64,000 nt of DNA from Dyella tabacisoli. GTDB taxonomy: Bacteria; Pseudomonadota; Gammaproteobacteria; Xanthomonadales; Rhodanobacteraceae. A program made the translations under genes and the position numbers. The notes beneath the pieces were generated by a model, which was not told where the DNA came from, searched no databases, and was given only the letters and a program-made list of their open reading frames with translations. Within the stretch, counting starts at the first letter, position 1; each line of letters opens with the position of its first letter. The stretch spans positions 111,493 through 175,492 of the forward strand of contig NZ_KZ857184.1 of assembly GCF_003350925.1 (NCBI RefSeq). Direction: 5' to 3'. Below are positions 8,612 to 14,576 of this stretch, in pieces.

Positions 8612-8965
8612 CTACACGTCTTGGCCCACCCGAGTAATTCGGCCACGTAATCGCGCTATATCGGTCCAATCCAGATAAAGCGATGCGATTTTGAGTACTG
8701 AGCGAACTTGATGTCGTTTAGTAATCTCCACTATGTATTCAGATGCCGACTGAACATATGAAGCGCCACATGCTGGATCCGAGAGGGCAAACTCAATGCT
8801 AAATGGATGACTCAAGCTACGACATGTCTTGGGTATACGAGCTCGTACATGCCTGGGGGCCACGACTTCACATCTTACCGAAGAGTTGTTGTCGACGTAG
8901 TCCAACTCTAGGACGCAGCCTGTTTCTCCGAGAAAGAATTCACTGATTTCTACAGGTGAAAACAT
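8612..8965 (-). CDS. Hypothetical protein in the palindrome-bounded array
   Basis: About 117 residues of unknown function (FSPVEISEFFLGETGCVLEL near the start). Composition suggests a small soluble alpha/beta protein. The open frame extends to 9160, but the extension runs straight through the palindrome at 9008-9031 (giving FRPEADI), so I use ATG 8965. No strong ribosome-binding site precedes it. The gene sits between two palindromes with the 3' copy 30 bases beyond its stop, the spacing seen for its neighbours. Confidence 0.5.
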   Translation of the reverse strand: MFSPVEISEFFLGETGCVLELDYVDNNSSVRCEVVAPRHVRARIPKTCRSLSHPFSIEFALSDPACGASYVQSASEYIVEITKRHQVRSVLKIASLYLDWTDIARLRGRITRVGQDV

Positions 8966-9007
8966 GCGTTTCTGCCAAATTCGGAGGGGCTTTCTTAAGT
9001 TCAAGAT

Positions 9008-9031
9008 GTCTGCTTCGGGTCGAAAGCGGAC
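9008..9031. repeat. 24-bp palindromic repeat, copy 4
   Basis: GTCTGCTT and AAGCGGAC surround CGGGTCGA. It lies 11 bases after the stop codon of the small membrane protein gene at 9042-9248. Confidence 0.85.
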
Positions 9032-9041
9032 CTTACCGTCA

Positions 9042-9248
9042 TTAGACCTTTGGGGCCTGATCGTTGTTAGTGTCGACCGATGGTTGCGGTGATCGAGGAG
9101 GGCGAAGGCCCCAACCAAGAATGCTGCCGCACATGCCGATAGCGAAACCGACCCATCCAACCTGCGGAGTCACCACATCGAACCAGCTCAGCACAATCAG
9201 GACGGTTCCTGCGGCCCACAGCCACCACGCCAACTGCCTCTTGCGCAT
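9042..9248 (-). CDS. Small membrane protein of the array
   Basis: A 68-residue protein with two hydrophobic segments, LAWWLWAAGTVLIVLSWF (about 6-23) and VGWVGFAIGMCGSILGWGL (about 30-48), and a polar tail. The function is unknown. AAGGAGA lies six bases before the ATG, the best ribosome-binding site in the array and good evidence of a real gene. Its 3' end is 11 bases from a palindrome and another degenerate palindrome (9293) lies upstream, so the whole gene fits a cassette of about 280 bp. The upstream sequence ATTAGGTAG..AGACC is shared with the leader of the integron cassette gene ending at 13079. Confidence 0.65.
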   Translation of the reverse strand: MRKRQLAWWLWAAGTVLIVLSWFDVVTPQVGWVGFAIGMCGSILGWGLRPPRSPQPSVDTNNDQAPKV

Positions 9249-9292
9249 CGCATCTCCTTGATGGTCTGGCTACCTAATGAATGAACGTGCAT

Positions 9293-9316
9293 GTCCGCTT
9301 GGGGGCGGAAGCGTTC
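9293..9316. repeat. 24-bp palindromic repeat, copy 5 (degenerate)
   Basis: GTCCGCTT and AAGCG(TTC) surround GGGGGCGG; the right arm has decayed. It lies 45 bases upstream of the small membrane protein gene at 9042-9248. Confidence 0.6.
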
Positions 9317-9587
9317 CTTTGGAACCGCGTGGCCCCACCACAAGGACTGAAGAGCTCTACCGGTGAACCTTCGGTGCTACGTAAGTACTACACATGCTAT
9401 GAAAAGGCATTGCACAAGCCTTGTCCTGCAAGGGTTTCCCGCCTCATCGACCCAATCCATCACCGGTGCAACCGATAGCTGTAAGTCGTTTTGATTGATG
9501 GCATGCATGGCAAATATTCTACCGACATGCTCAAGGCAGCGAAGTTATGTGGCGCGCCTATGGTCCCCTTCCTGCCGCTAATGCTCT

Positions 9588-9611
9588 GTCCGCTTTGGGT
9601 CGGAGGCGGAC
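9588..9611. repeat. 24-bp palindromic repeat, copy 6
   Basis: GTCCGCTT and AGGCGGAC surround TGGGTCGG. It lies 57 bases after the stop of the gene at 9668-9991. Confidence 0.85.
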
Positions 9612-9667
9612 ATTGCAAATGCAGCCATCTCATCGTCAAAAAGTCTGTCCTCCACTTCACTCATGCA

Positions 9668-9991
9668 CTAACGGGCGAACACCAGCGCTGGCTGAGTAAA
9701 GATCAAGAACATGAAGAGTGCGCCGCCGACTATGGCAAATGCATACAGAACACGGATCGTGATGATGTCCCTGCGCAGAGTTGACCCGTGCGAAGGATTC
9801 GGTAGTCGCCAGTCAAAGATCATGCCCACTACGCCGAAGACCGATTGAGGATCCCACCAGTGCAATCTTCCATCGCGAGTTCTGAAGTAGCTCGGATCGA
9901 CATGATTCAGCTTCATGGCAACCCACCAAATAAGTATGCTGATACCAATAACGATGAATCCGAACACATCCAGCATGGTTCCATAAGGCAT
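9668..9991 (-). CDS. Small membrane protein of the array
   Basis: A 107-residue protein of unknown function. The first hydrophobic segment is FGFIVIGISILIWWVAM (about 10-26) and the second VLYAFAIVGGALFMFLIF (about 82-99). A hydrophilic loop of roughly 55 residues rich in Trp, Arg and Asp (HWWDPQSVFG...) lies between them. GGGGGAG precedes the ATG at 9991 at good spacing. Palindromes flank it on both sides (9588 and 10045). Nothing in the sequence identifies its role. Confidence 0.6.
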   Translation of the reverse strand: MPYGTMLDVFGFIVIGISILIWWVAMKLNHVDPSYFRTRDGRLHWWDPQSVFGVVGMIFDWRLPNPSHGSTLRRDIITIRVLYAFAIVGGALFMFLIFTQPALVFAR

Positions 9992-10044
9992 TCACAACTC
10001 CCCCTTCACAGTTTGACGGCAGCTCCGCTGGGACTTTTCGATGT

Positions 10045-10068
10045 GTCCGCTACGGGTCGAGAGCGGAC
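10045..10068. repeat. 24-bp palindromic repeat, copy 7
   Basis: GTCCGCTA and GAGCGGAC surround CGGGTCGA. It lies 48 bases after the stop of the gene at 10116-10532. Confidence 0.85.
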
Positions 10069-10115
10069 ATATGATATTCCTCATCGAAATGAGGTAGCGA
10101 CCACTTGCCACCCAA

Positions 10116-10532
10116 TTACGGCCTTCCCGTCGACCGGAAAGGGTTCGCAATACGAATCAGTCGAACCGGCTCGTCTTTGAAGATCCTTTCGATTGACCAT
10201 GAACTCTCACGTAGAGTCCAAATCGCCTGCGTTTCGCTAAGGCCCGCTAGAATCTCGTCCTTCACGTCGATCATCTGCAATGGCCTTCCTGCCATGCCGC
10301 CCTTAACCGTACTCGTCGATATTTCGACCCATTCGATATGTCGGAGCGGAACCGGTCCCCCGGGCCCTTCTAGATAACCCTGCACTGGCATTATCAGAAG
10401 TTGTCCCCAGTGCCCCTCCTGAATCGAGGAGCCGTCCCTCCAAACCAAGCGAACCCAGCAATGCAGTTCCGACCTGAGCCGGCATAACGGGGACCAGTAA
10501 GTCTCTTCTGAATGATAAGGGTTAGTAGCCAA
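10116..10532 (-). CDS. Hypothetical protein of the array
   Basis: A soluble protein of 138 residues with many Trp, Glu and Arg and a predicted mixed alpha/beta fold. I do not recognise the family. The start is a TTG at 10532 with GAGAGG just upstream; an internal ATG giving MPVQGYLEGPGG is an alternative. It has no signal peptide or TM segment. The palindromes at 10045-10068 (3') and 10559-10582 (5') bracket it closely. Confidence 0.5.
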   Translation of the reverse strand: MATNPYHSEETYWSPLCRLRSELHCWVRLVWRDGSSIQEGHWGQLLIMPVQGYLEGPGGPVPLRHIEWVEISTSTVKGGMAGRPLQMIDVKDEILAGLSETQAIWTLRESSWSIERIFKDEPVRLIRIANPFRSTGRP

Positions 10533-10558
10533 AAGGCCTCTCGCTTTCGTTGAAAACT

Positions 10559-10582
10559 GTCTACTTTAGGTCGAAAGCGGAC
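10559..10582. repeat. 24-bp palindromic repeat, copy 8
   Basis: GTCTACTT and AAGCGGAC surround TAGGTCGA. It abuts the stop codon of the gene at 10584-10949 (one base between them). Confidence 0.8.
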
Positions 10583-10583
10583 C

Positions 10584-10949
10584 TCACGTTGGGTCAGGAT
10601 CGGTGAATGTTGACCTCGGAAGAGTGGCAACCACCGCGTCTAACAAGTTCGTTGTGCTTTCCACAATCCAGCGCCGATAGTGCGTTTCGATGGCGATTCT
10701 TTCCGAATCAATTTCCTGAAGTCGGTCAGCATTCCAAAGATCACGGATCCGGCCAACTGGAAACCTATCTGTTTCAGAGTCAACGCCAATAAATGGGCGA
10801 AATAGCAGTTCATCCAGTCCATGATTGGACCATCCCCACTGCGCCACATTTCTCACGCCTTCTGTGAGGCAAACCTTCTCTTCCAAGAGATCCTCAAGCG
10901 CCTTTTTGACCTGTCGAAGAACCACGGTGTTTGGGTAACCACTTTGCAT
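10584..10949 (-). CDS. Hypothetical protein with an SETDxxPVGxxRxxW motif
   Basis: A 121-residue soluble protein, mostly helical. The central stretch FIGVDSETDRFPVGRIRDLW looks like a conserved motif of small uncharacterised bacterial proteins; I cannot name the family. The N-terminal helix VVLRQVKKALEDLLEEK may be a coiled coil. The stop codon is immediately followed by a palindrome (10559-10582), and another lies 37 bases upstream of the ATG (10987-11010). This is the tightest example of the gene-palindrome unit. Confidence 0.6.
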   Translation of the reverse strand: MQSGYPNTVVLRQVKKALEDLLEEKVCLTEGVRNVAQWGWSNHGLDELLFRPFIGVDSETDRFPVGRIRDLWNADRLQEIDSERIAIETHYRRWIVESTTNLLDAVVATLPRSTFTDPDPT

Positions 10950-10986
10950 TTCTCCCCCTCTGAGACCGCCACTTGCCCACGACTAC

Positions 10987-11010
10987 GTCCGCCTCGGGCC
11001 GAAAGCAGAC
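10987..11010. repeat. 24-bp palindromic repeat, copy 9
   Basis: GTCCGCCT and AAGCAGAC surround CGGGCCGA. It lies 46 bases after the stop of the sirtuin gene. Confidence 0.8.
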
Positions 11011-11056
11011 AGTCCCAGCTTGCTTACAAATCGGGCCAGCCGCAACATGGCGCCCC

Positions 11057-11749
11057 CTATACCGGCTTTCGGCCGGCGAGCCAGCAGGTCACCACATGAG
11101 GTACGACCGTGGTCGCCTGCCCCCTGAGAAACCTGAAGCCGTAAGGGACCTTTTGTGCTTCCGGGGAAATGAGGTATTTCTCCGCGGAGAACGGCGCCTT
11201 CTTTACCAAGCCCGCTGCGGGATACACGGTCAGCGACGTGCCCACCGTGATGACTCGCGACGCCGTTGCAAAGTGTTCGAGGCACGCTTCCATCTGCTGG
11301 ACATTCTCACCAAACCACACCACATCAGGCCTGAGTTGACTTCCTTTTTCGCACAGCTCCCCAAGTTCGATCGTGGGTTTATTCAACTCATAGACCAGCG
11401 AAGAATCGACCGAGCTTCTTGCCTTTAGAATTTCGCCATGGACATGAATGACGTTCGATGAACCAGCACGTTCGTGCAAATCGTCGATGTTCTGGGTGAT
11501 CACGATCACCTCGAACTTCAACTCGAGACGGGCAATAGCTTCGTGCGCCGAATTGGGCTGCGCAGCCAAGACGGACGTCCGGCGCTCGTTGTAAAAGGCC
11601 AGGACGGCCGATGCGTTTCGATTCCAACCTTCCGGGGAGGCAACGTCTTCGATGGCGTACTCGTGCCATAGGCCACCCATATCCCGAAAGGTCTTCAAGC
11701 CGCTTTCTCCGCTAACGCCGGCTCCGGTAAATACAACGATCTTTTCCAC
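11057..11749 (-). CDS. Sir2 family NAD-dependent protein deacylase, type without zinc cysteines
   Basis: A sirtuin removing acyl groups from lysine with NAD consumption. The NAD site is seen in FTGAGVSGESGLKTFRD and TQNIDDLHERAG, and the catalytic His104 in HVHGE. Tyr53 and Arg56 in FYNERR match the YxxR pair that gives SIRT5/CobB-type enzymes preference for succinyl and malonyl groups. The zinc-ribbon region between HVHGE and RPDVVWFGE has only one Cys (LGELCEKG), so the usual four-Cys zinc site is missing, a variant I know mainly from Bacteroidetes-type sirtuins. The start is GTG 11749 with AAAGGA upstream. A short, slightly unusual C-terminus follows LVKKAPFSAEKYLISPEA. The gene is a member of the minus-strand array, next to integron cassettes, and was probably acquired. 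Confidence 0.9.
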   Translation of the reverse strand: MEKIVVFTGAGVSGESGLKTFRDMGGLWHEYAIEDVASPEGWNRNASAVLAFYNERRTSVLAAQPNSAHEAIARLELKFEVIVITQNIDDLHERAGSSNVIHVHGEILKARSSVDSSLVYELNKPTIELGELCEKGSQLRPDVVWFGENVQQMEACLEHFATASRVITVGTSLTVYPAAGLVKKAPFSAEKYLISPEAQKVPYGFRFLRGQATTVVPHVVTCWLAGRKPV

Positions 11750-11888
11750 AACGATCCTTTCCGGCTAGGCCGCGATCAACGAGATCGATACATGTCCGCT
11801 ACCCGCCACATCGACTGCCGTTAGGAAGCTACTGGAAAACGTCACGTTGCCCTGCTCCTTAGGGGATTGTTCCTCACATTCTTGAACT

Positions 11889-11908
11889 GTCCGCTATGGG
11901 TTACGGAC
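11889..11908. repeat. Shortened palindromic repeat adjoining an attC site
   Basis: GTCCGCT, then ATGGGTT, then ACGGAC: a four-base-shorter form of the 24-bp palindrome. It abuts the attC site at 11909-11965 with no gap. Confidence 0.65.
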
Positions 11909-11965
11909 CTTTAACGCTGGAGTTAAGCGGCGGCGTCGCCGTCCGCCTTGAACGAATTGTTAGCC
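11909..11965 (-). repeat. attC recombination site of integron cassette 3
   Basis: Read on the minus strand, the R'' core GGCTAAC is followed by AATTCGTTCAAGGCGG, an imperfect hairpin, CCGCTTAACTCCAGC and the R' core GTTAAAG. Layout and bases fit the attC family of mobile integron cassettes. It starts eight bases after the stop codon of the gene at 11973-12293, the normal position 3' of a cassette gene. Length is 57 bp. Confidence 0.85.
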
Positions 11966-11972
11966 ACCATAT

Positions 11973-12293
11973 TCACGCCAGAGCTTGTTGTAAGAGCTGA
12001 ACCAAGTCTTGCGCTTGAGATTTAGAAAGCTTGATCGGCTGCATGCTCGCAGCGAGCGGCGCTTTGGACACAAGAGACATGCCGATAAACGACTCACCGT
12101 CAGATGACTCCATTGTGTAGACTTTAAGCGTTTGTGAAGAGAACGAGCCGCTGCTAGCCGACGCTTGGCCAATCTCGCGCTTAATCTTTCCGCCAAGCAT
12201 TGCACCGGTAAAGCTGCCACTGCGAAAATAACGCCAAGCCATGTGGGCTAAAACGAATGCGAAGAAGGCCCAGAAAACGTAGTCAAACCACAC
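11973..12293 (-). CDS. Integron cassette gene 3: small single-TM hypothetical protein
   Basis: A 106-residue protein of unknown function. A membrane segment FDYVFWAFFAFVLAHMAWRY spans about residues 3-22; the remainder is polar (YTMESSDGESFIG) and ends in an Ala/Gln-rich helix. The start is GTG 12293. Transcribed on the minus strand, it lies between attC sites at 12310-12399 (5') and 11909-11965 (3'), so it is a complete cassette. Cassette genes often lack their own promoter. Nothing suggests resistance or toxin activity. Confidence 0.7.
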   Translation of the reverse strand: MWFDYVFWAFFAFVLAHMAWRYFRSGSFTGAMLGGKIKREIGQASASSGSFSSQTLKVYTMESSDGESFIGMSLVSKAPLAASMQPIKLSKSQAQDLVQLLQQALA

Positions 12294-12309
12294 GAGATAT
12301 CCCCTTGCC

Positions 12310-12399
12310 GGCTAACGCTTGAGCTAAGCGGCCGCGGCCGCAACGTTTCGATCTTAGCGCAGCTTCCAGTCCGTGATCCGCTTGAGCGAATTGTTAGGT
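12310..12399 (-). repeat. attC recombination site of integron cassette 2
   Basis: On the minus strand, ACCTAAC (R'') leads into AATTCGCTCAAGCGG, a longer central hairpin, CCGCTTAGCTCAAGC and GTTAGCC (R'). Length is 90 bp. The site begins one base after the stop codon of the gene at 12401-12664. Confidence 0.88.
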
Positions 12400-12400
12400 G

Positions 12401-12664
12401 TCATGGCGCGCGGCTTGAACTGCTAACGAGAATGCCGACAACAATTAGGATAGCCACCACCCAGCCGATCCACTCTCGCGAGGAAAGAAAGTGACCATCG
12501 CGTCTTGTTTTGTCGGCGTCGAAGATGAGCGACCAGAGCAAAAAATAAGAAGCCAAGAAACGCTTGCTCCCAGCTTGTCGGTGGCGCGTCTGGATGAGAT
12601 AAACGGCTACGAGGGCGACAACGCTGAGAACGATTCCGCCAACAAGGTATGCGTGCTCATGCAT
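12401..12664 (-). CDS. Integron cassette gene 2: small membrane protein
   Basis: An 87-residue protein with a first TM segment YLVGGIVLSVVALVAVYLI (about 6-24), a middle region rich in Arg and Lys, and a second TM segment WIGWVVAILIVVGILV near the C-terminus. The function is unknown. ATG 12664 lies nine bases from the R' core of the attC at 12673-12729 and the stop is one base from the attC at 12310-12399, so the cassette has almost no untranslated sequence, as usual for integron cassettes. Confidence 0.7.
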   Translation of the reverse strand: MHEHAYLVGGIVLSVVALVAVYLIQTRHRQAGSKRFLASYFLLWSLIFDADKTRRDGHFLSSREWIGWVVAILIVVGILVSSSSRAP

Positions 12665-12672
12665 TCAATGAC

Positions 12673-12729
12673 GCCTAACGCTTGAGTTAAGCGGCGCTGG
12701 AGGCATCCGCCTTGAACGAGATGTTAGCC
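12673..12729 (-). repeat. attC recombination site of integron cassette 1
   Basis: On the minus strand, GGCTAAC (R'') is followed by TCTCGTTCAAGGCGG, a hairpin, CCGCTTAACTCAAGC and GTTAGGC (R'). Length is 57 bp. The stop codon of cassette gene 1 lies inside the site, a common arrangement. Confidence 0.88.
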
Positions 12730-13079
12730 CCCAACTCGCCAAGCAACCAAGTTGCAAGCTGACGTGGCCCGCGCCGATTGCCATTGGAGCAATTCGCTGA
12801 CTCGCTGCATGCAGAAAGGTAAAGCTGGCCGACGGTGCCCACCACAGACAAGCCCAACTCCTCACGTAGCGAAACAGTGTTTTTGGCGAGGGAAAGAAGC
12901 GTTTCGCTCTCTTGCGGCAGCCAATGAGGGCGGATCGTTTCCGGCAAGAAGTCAGAGTTGAAGAAGAGCATCTCACCGGATTGAGCTACACGAGGAAGCA
13001 CCTGCACAAGCGAGTCCAACAGCGACGTCTCGGCTGCAGAAAGTTTTGCCTCTAGTTTGTCTAGCCGAGATGATTTCAT
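12687..13079 (-). CDS. Integron cassette gene 1: hypothetical protein ending inside its attC
   Basis: A 130-residue soluble protein. It is helical at the N-terminus (LDKLEAKLSAAETSLLDSLV, possibly coiled coil) with no recognised domain. Its last residues, ANISFKADASSAA, are encoded by the attC site, a hallmark of cassette ORFs that read into their recombination site. The ATG at 13079 lies three bases from the core GTTAGAC (minus strand, 13089-13083), the expected 5' boundary of the cassette. No function could be inferred. Confidence 0.68.
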   Translation of the reverse strand: MKSSRLDKLEAKLSAAETSLLDSLVQVLPRVAQSGEMLFFNSDFLPETIRPHWLPQESETLLSLAKNTVSLREELGLSVVGTVGQLYLSACSESANCSNGNRRGPRQLATWLLGELGANISFKADASSAA

Positions 13080-13082
13080 AGG

Positions 13083-13089
13083 GTCTAAC
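13083..13089 (-). repeat. 5' boundary core site of cassette 1
   Basis: GTTAGAC on the minus strand matches the GTTRRRY crossover consensus and lies three bases before the cassette gene's ATG. No full attC or attI was recognised beyond it, so the upstream part of the site has been lost or is divergent. Confidence 0.55.
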
Positions 13090-13191
13090 TACCTAATAGA
13101 CGGACGTCGACGTCCGGTTATACATCTGTGCGCCCCTGCTGAACGCTGCCCCTAAAACCCTGACTTATGAGAACTTTATCTGCCCACGTCC

Positions 13192-13238
13192 TGCTAACAA
13201 TCCGGTGCAAAGGCGGCCGTCGATTGCCGCCCTCGAAT
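13192..13238 (+). repeat. Possible truncated attC half-site joined to a palindrome
   Basis: On the plus strand, TGCTAACAATCCGGTGCAAA followed by GGCGG...CCGCC resembles the first half and hairpin of the attC at 11909-11965. The right half with a GTTRRRY core is absent; a 24-bp palindrome begins where it would continue. Similarity by eye, moderate at best. Confidence 0.35.
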
Positions 13239-13262
13239 GTCCGCTTCGGGTCGAAAGCGGAC
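13239..13262. repeat. 24-bp palindromic repeat, copy 10
   Basis: A consensus copy: GTCCGCTT and AAGCGGAC surround CGGGTCGA. It lies 17 bases after the stop of the gene at 13280-13768. Confidence 0.9.
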
Positions 13263-13279
13263 ATGAGCTGCCACCACGA

Positions 13280-13768
13280 TCAGCCCTTCATTTTGATCAT
13301 TTCGTCGATGTCGACGTAACCAACGTACTCCGCAAAAAGTGGCCTCATGGGCACTCCTTCGAGCCCAAGAGCGACGAGTACATCGTTGTGTATGGCGCGC
13401 AACTCCTGTCTTGCCAGCGAGTTACTTGAAATCTGAATGAACCGCTTCGCGCCGTAGTGAATGGTCAATATGAGTACGCCGCGAGCTCCACCCCAAGAGA
13501 GACGATGAATTTCGCTCACAGGGACGACTTTGCTCCCGAACAACCAGGATCGGGTTATCGAATGAGCGTCCATCGCGATGCGCAACGTCAAATCGAACAA
13601 TACATGCATAGCTAGAACAACCCCCAGCGCGACGAAAGCACAGGCAACAAGAATGGGCGCTTGCCCAACGGCTTTTGCGCTAACCCAGAAGCATAGTGCG
13701 GTCCCGGGAAGGCCGACTAAAAGTGTCACAAACTGAGAAGTCGAAGACGGACGGTAGCTCTTGACCAC
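13280..13768 (-). CDS. Two-TM membrane protein with PH-like C-terminal region
   Basis: A 162-residue protein of unknown function. TM segments are at about 13-33 (FVTLLVGLPGTALCFWVS) and 39-62 (ILVACAFVALGVVLAMHVLF). The soluble tail starts LRIAMDAHSITRSWLFG and continues with alternating strands and a final helix, like a bacterial PH-like domain. I set the start at GTG 13768, preceded by AGGAGA at five bases. The frame stays open upstream through the palindrome at 13796 (giving CFRPIADL), which I regard as read-through of the repeat. Its architecture resembles the protein at 5138-5629. Palindromes lie at both ends. Confidence 0.6.
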   Translation of the reverse strand: MVKSYRPSSTSQFVTLLVGLPGTALCFWVSAKAVGQAPILVACAFVALGVVLAMHVLFDLTLRIAMDAHSITRSWLFGSKVVPVSEIHRLSWGGARGVLILTIHYGAKRFIQISSNSLARQELRAIHNDVLVALGLEGVPMRPLFAEYVGYVDIDEMIKMKG

Positions 13769-13795
13769 GTGATCTCCTAGTTGCCGTCCCGATAG

Positions 13796-13819
13796 GTCCG
13801 CAATGGGTCGAAAGCAGAC
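13796..13819. repeat. 24-bp palindromic repeat, copy 11
   Basis: GTCCGCAA and AAGCAGAC surround TGGGTCGA. It lies between the gene at 13280-13768 and the SMI1/KNR4 gene. Confidence 0.8.
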
Positions 13820-13925
13820 ATTCGAGAGATCCCGCACGGAGCGCCGTTAAAGAGGCTCTTACACGAGACGCATCGATTGAAGCCTGGAAGATATATGGGC
13901 CATGGCCTCAAGCAAATAGTCGGGC

Positions 13926-14474
13926 CTAGGTTGCCAACCATGACTCCTTGACGCCATAGGCTTGAGCGATGCCACGCCAAGCGATGGCGTCGGCATTGAT
14001 GCAGCCCCCAGCTTCTTCATAGGCATAGGCCTTCTGGCGAAACAGCTGCGCCATTGCCTCAACGTATGGCTCGTAGTGTGCGGCCACTTGCCTAGTGCTG
14101 TCGTCGTTTTCAAGGCAGACCGACACGAGTTCCCCCGACGAACAGTCGATACACAATTGAATGTCGCCATTCTCGTCGAGTATGGGAAATTGACTCGATT
14201 TCCAGCCCCAGAAGCCAAGGCGGTCAGTCAGTGCCTGATAGCCGCGATAGATGGATACGGCTCGTTCAAGCGGCAGGAACGACATGAATGCGTCGAGATA
14301 CTCAATGCCGTTGTGCCACTCGTACAGGCAAACAAGAATCCCTGGCGGCGTCAGCTTGAGATCGGTAAACACCTGTTCAATTGTCTGGCGCGACAGGCCC
14401 GGCAGAGCTTCTGGCTCCGAGTTGACTGCTAAAACCTCATCGAACAAATTGCGCAGTGTTTCGAGAGTTTCCAT
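13926..14474 (-). CDS. SMI1/KNR4 (SUKH) family protein, immunity-like
   Basis: A 182-residue soluble protein. The order of features fits the SUKH fold: an N-terminal helix, GLSRQTIEQVFTDLKLTPPG, the core LYEWHNGIEYL, a strand-turn LPLERAVSIYRGYQAL, and FPILDENGDIQLCIDCSSGE followed by the C-terminal helix. SUKH proteins commonly act as immunity proteins against contact-dependent or polymorphic toxins, often in arrays of immunity genes detached from their toxins. No toxin is seen nearby, so it would be an orphan immunity gene if that role holds. The ATG at 14474 is supported by the motif starting soon after. It is the last gene in the minus-strand array, bounded by palindromes at 13796 and 14553. 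Confidence 0.8.
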   Translation of the reverse strand: METLETLRNLFDEVLAVNSEPEALPGLSRQTIEQVFTDLKLTPPGILVCLYEWHNGIEYLDAFMSFLPLERAVSIYRGYQALTDRLGFWGWKSSQFPILDENGDIQLCIDCSSGELVSVCLENDDSTRQVAAHYEPYVEAMAQLFRQKAYAYEEAGGCINADAIAWRGIAQAYGVKESWLAT

Positions 14475-14552
14475 AGGTTAGTCCTGGACCGAACGATTGA
14501 GATGTGGAGTCGCAGTCGCACCGGTTAGCAGAATACTGGGCGTCTACGCAAT

Positions 14553-14576
14553 GTCCGCTTCGGGTCGAAAGCGGAC
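14553..14576. repeat. 24-bp palindromic repeat, copy 12
   Basis: A consensus copy: GTCCGCTT and AAGCGGAC surround CGGGTCGA, identical to the copy at 13239-13262. It marks the right end of the array. Confidence 0.9.

Larger units (their letters stand above)
9249..9667. other. Array segment without a convincing gene
   Basis: This stretch contains two palindromes (9293-9316 and 9588-9611) enclosing about 270 bp with no open frame that has a start site or recognisable composition. Frames that exist run through the palindromes. It may be an empty or decayed cassette, or hold a non-coding RNA. Confidence 0.5.

Noticed and set aside
9008..9160. N-terminal extension of the 8612 gene, and similar extensions across other palindromes (CFRPIADL, FRPEADI, SAFDPLRTY)
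   Set aside because: These peptides are palindrome translations that I have seen in unrelated proteins, so starts were moved inside the palindromes.
13926..14474. Toxin-immunity pair
   Set aside because: The immunity-like SUKH gene has no toxin, polymorphic C-terminal domain or Rhs/Cdi gene next to it.
8220..14576. Prophage or transposon
   Set aside because: No integrase, transposase, terminase or structural gene was seen, and gene sizes and strands fit a cassette-like array better.
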